NCBI GenBank assembly: GCA_025350365.1
Contig: JANXXY010000149.1
Span: 1-11,730 of the forward strand
Direction: 5' to 3'
Source: Bacteroidales bacterium
GTDB lineage: Bacteria; Bacteroidota; Bacteroidia; Bacteroidales; JAAUTT01
DNA length: 11,730 nucleotides
Shown piece by piece: positions 1 to 7,239 of this stretch. The position numbers and the translations under genes were made by a program. Position 1 is the stretch's first letter; every line of letters starts with the position of its first letter. The notes under the pieces are model-generated. The model did not search any database. It was not told the DNA's origin and saw nothing but the letters and a program-made list of their open reading frames with translations.

Positions 1-581
1 TTCATTTTTTGTACCATCGGAATTCTATTGTATGCTTTAATAAGGTCCTCCCAATATCTGGTAGCATTTACCTTATCTAATGAAGCCTTAATAACAGGTT
101 GAAATTTTGTATTCAATTCTCCTGAAGACGTTTGTTTTAAATACATTGTGGCAGCATTATTTTCCCCTTTCACAATATTAACAGCATCTTTTATACTCAT
201 ATTTTTTACTGCTGAAACAAAAATCGGTTTTGCTTCCTTGCCGGCATTTTCAGCAGCACGATTGATGGAGAGAATAGCTTCATCGACCTTACTTCCCAAA
301 CCCACTGCTCTGAGTTTCGATTCTACTACTTTTGCATCTTCCGGAAAAGGAATTCTAATTTCGGGATTGCCGAAATACCCATCAGGATTGGATACAAATT
401 TTACAGCCTCACCTGTTCCATTTAAAAGGGCTTCTTTTATGCCATCGGCGGCATCTTTTTCGGTTAACCCGCCACCTTTTTGCTGAACAAATTTTTTGGC
501 ATCTTTTAACAGTTGAGCATCCAAATCAATAGTACTCAATAAGAATCCGGCAAGAAATAAAATGATACTTAGTTTTTTCAT
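1..581 (-). CDS. DUF4197 family protein, exported (3' end outside window)
   Basis: I found this gene by translating the minus strand from the ATG at 581-579. It stays open for 193 codons and leaves the window without a stop, so it is partial at its C-terminus. The N-terminus (MKKLSIILFLAGFLLS, then a stretch ending DAQ) looks like a Sec signal peptide, with cleavage near residue 23, placing the protein outside the cytoplasm. The mature part matches what I know of DUF4197: an early 'LTEKDAADGIKEALLNG' block, then 'YFGNPEIRIPFPE' near residues 69-81, and 'ATRYWEDLIKAYN' near 173-185 with the typical aromatic W. The family is usually somewhat over 200 residues, so roughly the last 40 are probably missing. 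The biochemical function of DUF4197 is unknown. No operon partner is visible; the next gene upstream on this strand is 268 bp away. Confidence 0.85.
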   Translation of the reverse strand, partial: MKKLSIILFLAGFLLSTIDLDAQLLKDAKKFVQQKGGGLTEKDAADGIKEALLNGTGEAVKFVSNPDGYFGNPEIRIPFPEDAKVVESKLRAVGLGSKVDEAILSINRAAENAGKEAKPIFVSAVKNMSIKDAVNIVKGENNAATMYLKQTSSGELNTKFQPVIKASLDKVNATRYWEDLIKAYNRIPMVQKM

Positions 582-848
582 CTTTAAATAATATTTATGC
601 ATTTAAAAGGCTCAAATATCCTGCCAGTTTTGAATTAAAAAGATTTGCGGTCTCCACCAACCAGAATAAATTTACAAAATTTTTGCTGCATTGCTTGGGA
701 GACTTCCAAATTTGCTCGCGTTGTTAATAATAATACTTCGGTATGTTTTTTAAGGTACTGATAATGAGTGCAAATTCAAAACCGAAATTAATTGTAACTA
801 ATTATTAACCAATCATTTTCAAATTGTCTCATTTTCAAGTTTTCAAAT
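582..848. other. AT-rich intergenic region between the DUF4197 gene and the 7-TM gene
   Basis: No ORF of interest, tRNA or strong hairpin is visible here. It must hold the promoter of the DUF4197 gene. The nearest thing to a -7 box on the minus strand is GATATTTG, about 50 bp upstream of the start, one mismatch from TAnnTTTG, which is too weak to call. The right end contains the short TTTTCAA repeats listed separately. Confidence 0.5.
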
Positions 849-850
849 TT
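814..850. repeat. Short TTTTCAA direct repeats
   Basis: Three near-copies of TTTTCAA followed by A or G occur in 37 bp (cores at about 816-822, 832-838 and 840-846), just past the end of the 849-1520 gene and reaching its stop codon. They are low-complexity, and I believe similar strings are common between genes in AT-rich Bacteroidota. No function can be assigned from the sequence. Confidence 0.45.
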
Positions 851-1520
851 AACGAAGTGTTGTAATAATGTGTCTTGCTCCAATATAAAAAAAAGAGGCG
901 CTAATAACCATAAATATATGGCTGATGTCGCTATGAGTAAACCATTGGCATATACCCCATTGGTTCATAAATATTATGGCTGAAATAGCTGAAAATCCCA
1001 CAGCAATAAGAAAAAATTTGCTTCCTTGTGATTTCTCCTTGCGGTAAATATAAAAGTTAAGGCTTGATACAACTATCATAAGCCCATACGCAGAATGTAC
1101 CTCAACAAAAATAAATTTCATCGTTATAATGGTAACTGTAACGAAGATAGTCAGTTCAATAAGGTTAGCCCATTTAAAAATGGTACTAAGTTTCTGTGAA
1201 ATATGTGGTCTGGCATATTCAATAGCAGCCCGTTCAATAAGTGCAATAGAGAACATGCTTGTTATCCATCCAGGTAGTTTCCAGGCAAAAGAGAGTTGAT
1301 ACAAAAATGCATGACCAATAATTCCTCCAACTGTTGTTGCAATCGCCATAAATAAGAAATAAAAACACAGGTAAATATGAACTTTATTTTGAACGGGTAT
1401 CTTGGTAAGAGCAAGGAAAGCATAAAAACATACTCCGGCAACCATAACAGCTGAAAGTGAAGTAATAGGTTCATCAATACGTATTTCAAAAATATATATG
1501 GATGGTTGTTTATAATACAT
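849..1520 (-). CDS. Predicted seven-transmembrane protein of unknown function
   Basis: A 223-residue, strongly hydrophobic protein. I place membrane segments by eye at about residues 19-39, 47-76, 84-102, 116-140, 142-159, 168-186 and 199-217, giving seven. Polar residues sit inside or beside the segments: H70 at the end of TM2 (GGIIGH), E96 and E101 around TM3 (ALIERAAIEY), and a cluster 'THSDISH' (H196, D198, H201) opening TM7. Histidines in late TM2 and at the TM7 entrance resemble the layout of the CREST hydrolase superfamily (alkaline ceramidases, PAQR receptors), but the exact CREST spacing is not clear, so this is only a hint. There is no cleavable signal peptide. ATG 1520 is the only in-frame ATG near the start; the upstream frame stays open but has no ATG. 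It stands alone: the cysK terminator lies upstream and 267 bp of non-coding DNA downstream. Confidence 0.75.
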   Translation of the reverse strand: MYYKQPSIYIFEIRIDEPITSLSAVMVAGVCFYAFLALTKIPVQNKVHIYLCFYFLFMAIATTVGGIIGHAFLYQLSFAWKLPGWITSMFSIALIERAAIEYARPHISQKLSTIFKWANLIELTIFVTVTIITMKFIFVEVHSAYGLMIVVSSLNFYIYRKEKSQGSKFFLIAVGFSAISAIIFMNQWGICQWFTHSDISHIFMVISASFFYIGARHIITTLR

Positions 1521-1666
1521 GATGGAATGGAATTTGCCTGCTTGTGAAATGATTGTAATGATGAGCGAAAAAAAACATAAATAAACAAATAATAAGTTAA
1601 TTAAAAGGGAGATTTGGCGATGTTTTAATTGCCTCCAAGCTTTGTCTTAATTGTGATTAAATAAAA

Positions 1667-1707
1667 TGAGGCCGTCAAAAGGGTAAAAAACCCATTTGTC
1701 AGCCTCA
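1667..1707 (-). terminator. Rho-independent terminator of cysK
   Basis: An interrupted hairpin: outer arms TGAGGC (1667-1672) and GCCTCA (1702-1707), inner arms with GTCAAA/TTTGTC-type pairing, then GGGT/ACCC around a short A-rich loop (T-rich on the transcribed strand). About 15 of 18 positions pair. Read on the minus strand it is followed by TTTTATTT, as expected for a terminator. It begins 46 bp past the cysK stop codon. Confidence 0.8.
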
Positions 1708-1752
1708 AATTTAGAGTACAAAGAATTGTAGAAATTGATGTGATTTATTTGG

Positions 1753-2730
1753 TTAGTATTGCAGTTTACTGCCTGCCAATTCCTTTGCAGGTTCAGTCTC
1801 GAAATTATATAGTAAAGTGGAAAGATAACGTTCGCCGCTATCAGGTAATAAAACTACAATATTTTTACCTTTATTTTCAGGCCGTTTGGCAATTTGTAAA
1901 GCGGCATAGGCGACTGCTCCCGATGATATCCCTACAAGTAAACCTTCAGTACGCGCCAGTTGACGTCCGATCTGAAATGCCTCATCGTTCTTTACCTGAA
2001 AAATTTCATCATAAATTTTAGTATTCAAAACGCCGGGAACAAATCCTGCTCCAATTCCCTGAATTTTATGCGGTCCTGGTTTGCCACCTGATAAAACCGG
2101 CGAATCGGTAGGTTCTACAGCTATAATCTGTATTCCGGGCTTTCGCAATTTTAACACTTCACCAACCCCTGTGATTGTTCCGCCGGTTCCTATTCCTGAA
2201 ACGAAAATATCAACATTTCCATCAGTATCACGCCATATTTCTTCAGCAGTGGTGCGACGATGGATTTCAGGATTTGCGGGATTTTTAAACTGCTGAGGAA
2301 CAAACGAATTGGGTGTAACAAGGTGTAAATCTTCTGCTCTGCGAATAGCTCCTGACATTCCTTCGGGGCCGGGTGTGAGAACAATTTCGGCACCTAAAGC
2401 TTTTAAAAGGTTTCGACGTTCAACACTCATCGTTTCAGGCATGGTAAGTATCAACCTGTAACCTCTTGCGGCTGCAACAAATGCAAGCGCAATACCAGTA
2501 TTACCGCTGGTTGGCTCGATAATTACTGTGCCTTTTTTCAAAATACCATCCTTTTCTGCGGCTTCAATCATGGCAAGGCCAATACGGTCCTTCACACTGC
2601 CTGCCGGGTTGAAGTATTCCAACTTAGCAATAATAGTTGCTTCCAGCTTATGAGCCTCGTTAAAGTTCGTTAACTCCAAAAGGGGAGTATTGCCTATCAA
2701 ATCGGTTAAATTCTTTGCTATTTTTGACAT
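1753..2730 (-). CDS. cysK: Cysteine synthase (O-acetylserine sulfhydrylase), PLP-dependent
   Basis: A 325-residue fold-type II PLP enzyme that makes L-cysteine from O-acetyl-L-serine and sulfide in the cytoplasm. The key motifs are all present: 'LIGNTPLLEL' at 11-20, the PLP-binding lysine K47 in 'NPAGSVKDR', the substrate-binding loop 'TSGNTG' at 74-79, the phosphate-binding 'GTGGT' at 181-185, and the 'SSGA' serine region at 269-272 that contacts the pyridine nitrogen. The length is normal for CysK, and there is no C-terminal CBS domain as in cystathionine beta-synthase-like relatives. I call CysK rather than CysM because of overall likeness; the two are hard to separate by eye. It is monocistronic, with its own terminator downstream and a divergent methionine sulfoxide reductase upstream. 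Two ATACC-N8-GGTAT palindromes lie 56-96 bp upstream of its start and are likely control sites. Confidence 0.95.
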   Translation of the reverse strand: MSKIAKNLTDLIGNTPLLELTNFNEAHKLEATIIAKLEYFNPAGSVKDRIGLAMIEAAEKDGILKKGTVIIEPTSGNTGIALAFVAAARGYRLILTMPETMSVERRNLLKALGAEIVLTPGPEGMSGAIRRAEDLHLVTPNSFVPQQFKNPANPEIHRRTTAEEIWRDTDGNVDIFVSGIGTGGTITGVGEVLKLRKPGIQIIAVEPTDSPVLSGGKPGPHKIQGIGAGFVPGVLNTKIYDEIFQVKNDEAFQIGRQLARTEGLLVGISSGAVAYAALQIAKRPENKGKNIVVLLPDSGERYLSTLLYNFETEPAKELAGSKLQY

Positions 2731-2784
2731 GATTGAGTGTATTAAATTTCTTTAACAAAGTTGTAACTTATTTGTATTCTATGT

Positions 2785-2804
2785 AATACCACAAATATGG
2801 TATT
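2785..2804. promoter_or_regulatory. Palindrome 1 (ATACC-N8-GGTAT), candidate operator
   Basis: A perfect inverted repeat AATACC (2785-2790) / GGTATT (2799-2804) separated by 8 bp. A second copy of the same pattern lies 23 bp further on. The position, 55-74 bp upstream of the cysK start codon, fits an operator overlapping the cysK promoter. Which protein binds it is not shown here; an Rrf2-family (CymR/IscR-like) regulator is a plausible guess because that family controls cysteine genes in many bacteria. Confidence 0.55.
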
Positions 2805-2808
2805 TTAT

Positions 2809-2826
2809 ATACCTAAATATTGGTAT
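2809..2826. promoter_or_regulatory. Palindrome 2 (ATACC-N8-GGTAT), candidate operator
   Basis: Second copy: ATACC (2809-2813) and GGTAT (2822-2826) with the same 8-bp spacing. Centre-to-centre distance to palindrome 1 is 23 bp, roughly two helical turns, so two dimers could bind on similar faces of the DNA. It lies 123 bp upstream of the msrBA start codon on the other side, so divergent co-regulation is possible. Confidence 0.55.
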
Positions 2827-2948
2827 TTCTTTTGTTTTATAACACATCTTTGATGTACTGATTTTGATGAGTGGTATTAGCCTAACAACATTTCAGTAAC
2901 TTGACTGTTATATGCAGTATCAAATTCATTGATTTAAATTAAACAGGC

Positions 2949-3914
2949 ATGAATAAAGCTTTAATATTTTTAAGCTTCATATTTATAAGCGCATCGGGCT
3001 GCACCCAAAACTCAAAGAGTTTAAATAACAAACAAAATATACAAACAAAAAACGAAGGCATGAACCTAAGAAAGTTAACCCCCGATGAAGAAAGAGTGAT
3101 TATCCATAAAGGTACCGAAAAACCTTTTACCGGCAAATACAATAATGTTTTCGACGAAGGTGTTTACGTTTGCAGGCAATGCGGTACTCCCTTATACAAG
3201 TCGACTAATAAGTTTAAATCGGATTGCGGATGGCCAAGTTTTGACGATGAAATTCCTGGTGCTGTAACCCGTGTTACCGATGCCGATGGCAGTCGTACTG
3301 AAATTACCTGTACACATTGTGGAGGACATCTTGGCCATGTTTTTACCGGTGAAGGCTTAACTCAAAAAAACACACGGCATTGCGTTAATTCGGTTTCTCT
3401 TGAGTTTATTCCTGCAAAAGAAAAAATAGCCAAAACTGATACTGCCATATTCGCCGGTGGATGCTTTTGGGGCGTTGAATATTATATGAAGAAGTCGGAG
3501 GGAGTTATTTCAACTGAAGTGGGATATATTGGAGGGCATACAAATAATCCGACCTATAAGGAGGTTTGTTCGCATACAACGGGGCATGCCGAAGCAATTC
3601 GAATTGTATTTGATCCGGGTAAAACTTCTTTTGAAAAGGTGGCACGGCTTTTCTTCGAGATACACGATCCTACTCAGTTAAATCAGCAGGGGCCTGATGT
3701 AGGAGACCAATATCGCTCGGAAGTATTTTATCTGAACGAGGATCAAAAACAAATAGCCGAAAAGCTAATCGGATTGCTAAAACAAAAGGGAATTAACGCA
3801 GTTACCAAGGTTACCAAGGCCACCACATTTTGGAAAGCCGAAGGTTATCATCAGGATTATTATGCTAAGGAAGGTGCCACTCCTTATTGCCATAGGTATG
3901 TTAAACGATTTTGA
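2949..3914 (+). CDS. msrBA: Bifunctional methionine sulfoxide reductase MsrB-MsrA, predicted lipoprotein
   Basis: A 321-residue fusion that reduces both epimers of oxidised methionine in proteins. Residues 1-18 form a lipoprotein-like signal (hydrophobic stretch, then SASGC with C18), so the enzyme probably sits in the envelope and repairs periplasmic or surface proteins; the -3 residue is Ala rather than Leu, so the lipobox is loose. The MsrB domain (about 41-155) has zinc ligand pairs C75/C78 and C121/C124, a resolving Cys candidate C93 in 'SDCGWPSF', and catalytic C145 in 'RHCVNS'. The MsrA domain (about 164-321) has catalytic C172 in 'GGCFWG', 'TGHAEA' at 211-216, and C314 near the end as likely resolving Cys. 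The B-then-A order differs from the Neisseria PilB order (Trx-A-B). M38 in 'EGMNLRKL' could begin a cytoplasmic form, but the signal sequence argues for the long start. It is divergent from cysK and convergent with the CLC gene. Confidence 0.93.
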   Translation: MNKALIFLSFIFISASGCTQNSKSLNNKQNIQTKNEGMNLRKLTPDEERVIIHKGTEKPFTGKYNNVFDEGVYVCRQCGTPLYKSTNKFKSDCGWPSFDDEIPGAVTRVTDADGSRTEITCTHCGGHLGHVFTGEGLTQKNTRHCVNSVSLEFIPAKEKIAKTDTAIFAGGCFWGVEYYMKKSEGVISTEVGYIGGHTNNPTYKEVCSHTTGHAEAIRIVFDPGKTSFEKVARLFFEIHDPTQLNQQGPDVGDQYRSEVFYLNEDQKQIAEKLIGLLKQKGINAVTKVTKATTFWKAEGYHQDYYAKEGATPYCHRYVKRF

Positions 3915-3986
3915 TAATTGGGTTAAGTATAGTTATGCTATCGTATCGAGGGTTTAAGCATAAAAAAATTTAAAGTACACATGGCG

Positions 3987-5780
3987 CTAGAATAATGCGG
4001 CCGATTGCTTCAGTATTCTCCGGTAGTAAGAGAGAATATTTGAACGGGAAACAAAACCTATATATTTAGTCCCATCAGTAACCGGAATGCTCCAAAGATT
4101 GGATGATTCAAACTTTTTCATAGCCGATTCCATGCTTTCATTTTTCTCTATATACAATGCGGTATAATCGGTTATGTCAGCTATTTTTAACTGATGATAA
4201 AGATCACTGCGAAATAGCAGGTCTTTTACCTTTTCAAGATAAATTAAACCGAGATAGTTTTTATCGTCGTCCACAACCGGATATACGTTTCGGTTGCTAA
4301 CTGCAAAAGCATCCACTAAACTTTTAAGGGTTCCTGAAGATTTTAACGGGATAAAATCTCTTTCAATTAAATCGTCCAGATTTATCTGGCTTAATATATC
4401 CAAATCTTTATTTGAAGTAAAGAGTAGTCCGCTTTGAGCCAAATTTTTTGTGTAAATGGAATACGGTTCAAAATACTTTCCTATAAAATAGGATAACGCA
4501 CTTACAATCATTAGTGGAACAAAAAGAACGTATCCTCCTGTAATTTCAGCAATTAAAAAAATGGAAGTCAAAGGGGCATGTACAACTCCGCTTAAGATTC
4601 CGGCCATTCCAACAACTATGAAATTGTTGATATTAAGATTGCTTATTCCTGTAGTATTTACAAAGAGAGCTAAACCAAACCCAGCCAATGCTCCGTTGAA
4701 TAAGGATGGGGCAAAAATACCGCCATTGCCCCCTGAACAAACGGTTAGTGAAGTTGCTATCACTTTTAGCAAAATAATTAAAAATGTAACCACGATTATC
4801 ACCCAGGGGTTTTCCTTAAAAGGTTCAAGCAAACTAAAGTTGACCAGTGCAGAATAATTTCCATCGAGAAGACTTTTTATAGTATTATAACCTTCACCAA
4901 ATAATGGAGGAAACAAAAATATTAACACTCCAAGACCCAATCCCCCAAAGATTGCTTTTTGCCAGATTGCGTCTTTCTTTTTAAATATTTGCTCGATTCG
5001 CAATGTAGGGCGCAACATGTAAACTGAAAGTAAACCACAAAGCAATCCGAGGATTATATAGAAAGGAATGGCATGAAAATACCAATCGGAAGTAACCAGA
5101 TAAAACAGCTGACCCTTATATAAAGCTTTTGAAACCAATATGGCGGTTGCAGTAGATATAAGCAATGGGATAAATACAGGTATGGATATTTCAGCGATTA
5201 ATACTTCCAAAGCAAAGATGACCCCGGCAATTGGACTATTAAAAACAGCCGCAATGCCCGATGCTGCGCCACATGCCAATAAAAGAGATCGCTCACGGTA
5301 GCCCAGATTTAAAGCGCTTGCGATGTTCGATCCAATGGCAGCGCCTGTGATAACAATCGGAGCTTCCAAACCGGCCGATCCTCCCAATCCAACAGTAATT
5401 CCACTGGTGATAATATGAGAGTACATTTTGTCTTTGTCTACTTTTGCCGATTTGCGGGATATGGAATAAATTATATTACCTAACCCTTTCTCCAATTTGC
5501 CTTTAAAAAGAAGTTTTGTAACAATAACTGTTAAAATTATTCCTGATAAAGGAAGGAAAATGAACCATAAATGGGTTGTCGATATTTTCGAAAAATATAA
5601 CGGAATGCCTTGAAGCCAATGCACAAAGGTCTTTAACACCACTGCTGCTAAAGCGGAAACAATTCCGATAATGATACTGGCCACAATCAAAAAGTTGCGA
5701 TTGCTGATGTGATTGATACGCCAGTATAAAACCTGGTTTAAAATTTTCAACAAAACAGATTTCTTCAAACCTTTCATCAT
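3987..5780 (-). CDS. CLC-family chloride channel or transporter with two C-terminal CBS domains
   Basis: A 597-residue inner-membrane anion channel/transporter. The membrane part (about 28-445) carries CLC signatures: the gating glutamate E139 in 'GGSAGLEAP' (the GxEGP region), 'NSPIAGVIFALEVL' at 181-194, and 'GGNGGIFAPS' at 350-359 (the GxFxP region). Two tandem CBS domains follow at about 470-524 and 533-590; in this family they are cytoplasmic and often bind adenine nucleotides. At the position of the inner proton glutamate of E. coli ClC (E203) this protein has V193, as in channel-type CLCs, and the GSGIP serine region reads 'GLGNI', so the central serine is missing. Both suggest it may not be a standard 2Cl-/H+ exchanger. 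ATG ATG gives two adjacent starts; M2 would serve equally. It is convergent with msrBA and divergent from pfk, so it is transcribed alone. Confidence 0.92.
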   Translation of the reverse strand: MMKGLKKSVLLKILNQVLYWRINHISNRNFLIVASIIIGIVSALAAVVLKTFVHWLQGIPLYFSKISTTHLWFIFLPLSGIILTVIVTKLLFKGKLEKGLGNIIYSISRKSAKVDKDKMYSHIITSGITVGLGGSAGLEAPIVITGAAIGSNIASALNLGYRERSLLLACGAASGIAAVFNSPIAGVIFALEVLIAEISIPVFIPLLISTATAILVSKALYKGQLFYLVTSDWYFHAIPFYIILGLLCGLLSVYMLRPTLRIEQIFKKKDAIWQKAIFGGLGLGVLIFLFPPLFGEGYNTIKSLLDGNYSALVNFSLLEPFKENPWVIIVVTFLIILLKVIATSLTVCSGGNGGIFAPSLFNGALAGFGLALFVNTTGISNLNINNFIVVGMAGILSGVVHAPLTSIFLIAEITGGYVLFVPLMIVSALSYFIGKYFEPYSIYTKNLAQSGLLFTSNKDLDILSQINLDDLIERDFIPLKSSGTLKSLVDAFAVSNRNVYPVVDDDKNYLGLIYLEKVKDLLFRSDLYHQLKIADITDYTALYIEKNESMESAMKKFESSNLWSIPVTDGTKYIGFVSRSNILSYYRRILKQSAALF

Positions 5781-5961
5781 ATAAAGTTAATGACTTATCA
5801 ACTGGTAATCAAAATAAGTTGGAGGTAAAAGGGCAATACTTAATTTTATTAAGAAAAAAGCGCTGTTACCTTTTAAAAAATCGAAATATAATCTACTTTT
5901 ATCCTCGTTTTTAAAATCAAAACTTTTCAATTTTATATAAATAAATTACAAGAAAGGCAAT

Positions 5962-7179
5962 ATGAAAGAAGCGATTGCTATTTTATGTGCAGGAGGCCCT
6001 GCACCGGGAATTAACACAGTGATTAGTTCGGTAACTAAAATTTTCTCCAATTACGGTTACAAAGTTATTGGTATCCATGGTGGATATCGCAGTTTGTTTG
6101 CAGATGAACCAGAATACGAGTATCTGGATTTTGAATATGCCGACAATATTTTCACGCGCGGAGGTTCTGCCTTGCGGATGAGTCGGTATAAACCCAAGGA
6201 CGATGAGTTTAAAACAGCATTCTTTGAAAAGAACAATGTAAAACTTCTGGTAACCATAGGTGGTGATGACACTGCCTCGACAGCCAACCGGCTATCGCAG
6301 TTTTTGGCAGCCAAAAAGTTGAATGTCGCTAACATCCATGTTCCAAAAACTATCGATAATGATTTACCTTTGCCTGAAGGTTTTCCAACATTTGGATATA
6401 ATTCGGCAAAAGAAGAAGGTGTTCGATTAGCTACAACCATCTATGAAGATGCCCGTACCAGCGGTACGTGGTTTGTTCTTTCAGCAATGGGTCGCGAAGC
6501 CGGTCATCTTGCAATGGGTATTGGTACTGCTTGTCATTTCCCGATGATCATCATTCCGGAAATGTTTAATAAAACCAAAATTAATTTTGATAAAATCACT
6601 AAGCTTGTGATTTCGTCGATGGTAAAACGCAGAATCTTAGGATTAGACTATGGTGTGGCCATTATCTCCGAAGGGGTTTTCCACTTTATGAGTGATCAGG
6701 AAATTATCGAAACCGGTATTAATTTCACTTACGACGATCACGGCCATCCTGAATTAGGCAATGTTAGTAAATCACATATTTTCAATATGCTGGTTCAGCA
6801 ACAATTAAAAGATCTTCGTATTAAAGTAAAGAGCCGCCCGAACGAAATGGGTTACGAGCTTCGCTGCTGTCGTCCAATTGCATATGATCTCTCGTACGCA
6901 ACCTTGCTTGGCTTAGGAGTATACAAATTATTCAGTAATGGAATTACAGGTTGTATGGTAACTACCGATCGTGTTGGTGCCATTATTCCTTTATTTCTGA
7001 AAGATGTTGCTGACGAAAAAGGGAAAATTATTCCCCGTTTGGTAAATATTAATTCGGAAAAAGTACAATTGGTATACGCTAATAACCTTCACTATATTAC
7101 CAAGGAAGATTATCGGGCAGCCAAAAAGTATGTTCCAAATCCTGAAGAGTTTGATTTTCACAAAATACTTGAATGGTAA
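5962..7179 (+). CDS. 6-phosphofructokinase, pyrophosphate-dependent type
   Basis: A 405-residue cytoplasmic phosphofructokinase converting fructose 6-phosphate to fructose 1,6-bisphosphate. The N-terminus has the nucleotide/PPi-binding 'LCAGGPAPGIN' at 8-18. The phosphoryl-donor site reads 'GGDDT' at 100-104, with Asp at 103 where ATP enzymes have Gly, and the catalytic region reads 'PKTIDND' at 128-134, with Lys 129 where ATP enzymes have Gly. Both substitutions mark PPi-dependent enzymes, so the reaction is probably reversible and can run in glycolysis or gluconeogenesis. 'AMGREAGHLA' at 175-184 is the sugar-phosphate-binding MGR motif. The length fits the single-chain, about 400-residue group rather than the 320-residue bacterial PfkA. 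An SD-like AGAAAGG lies 6 bp upstream of the ATG, one of the few clear ones here. It is followed by a strong terminator and divergent from the CLC gene. Confidence 0.93.
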   Translation: MKEAIAILCAGGPAPGINTVISSVTKIFSNYGYKVIGIHGGYRSLFADEPEYEYLDFEYADNIFTRGGSALRMSRYKPKDDEFKTAFFEKNNVKLLVTIGGDDTASTANRLSQFLAAKKLNVANIHVPKTIDNDLPLPEGFPTFGYNSAKEEGVRLATTIYEDARTSGTWFVLSAMGREAGHLAMGIGTACHFPMIIIPEMFNKTKINFDKITKLVISSMVKRRILGLDYGVAIISEGVFHFMSDQEIIETGINFTYDDHGHPELGNVSKSHIFNMLVQQQLKDLRIKVKSRPNEMGYELRCCRPIAYDLSYATLLGLGVYKLFSNGITGCMVTTDRVGAIIPLFLKDVADEKGKIIPRLVNINSEKVQLVYANNLHYITKEDYRAAKKYVPNPEEFDFHKILEW

Positions 7180-7213
7180 AAAATTATTTTAACATTCATT
7201 ATAATTTTAGAAG

Positions 7214-7236
7214 AGGCCGGGTAATACCGGCCTTTT
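7214..7236 (+). terminator. Rho-independent terminator after the phosphofructokinase
   Basis: A perfect 7-bp GC-rich stem AGGCCGG (7214-7220) / CCGGCCT (7227-7233) with a GTAATA loop, followed by a T run to 7236. It lies 34 bp past the pfk stop and immediately beyond the stop of the convergent Nudix gene, so it may serve both; the T tract favours the plus direction. Confidence 0.9.
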
Positions 7237-7239
7237 TCG

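Noticed and set aside
148..486. 112-codon plus-strand ORF opposite the DUF4197 gene
   Set aside because: It is antisense to a coding frame that matches DUF4197 and starts with a signal peptide; the plus-strand product has no recognisable features.
1262..1588. 108-codon minus-strand ORF overlapping the 5' end of the 7-TM gene
   Set aside because: Its protein is a frame-shifted reading of the same hydrophobic codons. The 223-residue frame has a consistent seven-segment membrane layout and is longer.
3932..3963. Inverted repeat TTATGCT / AGCATAA in the msrBA-CLC convergent gap
   Set aside because: The stem is 7 AT-rich pairs with a 17-nt loop, and the adjacent A run is on the wrong side for a terminator in either direction.
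5767..5810. TTTG-N20-TAACTTTA promoter-like pair before the CLC gene
   Set aside because: The spacing is right, but the -7 box would lie almost on the ATG, putting the transcription start inside the coding region; it is also one mismatch from consensus.
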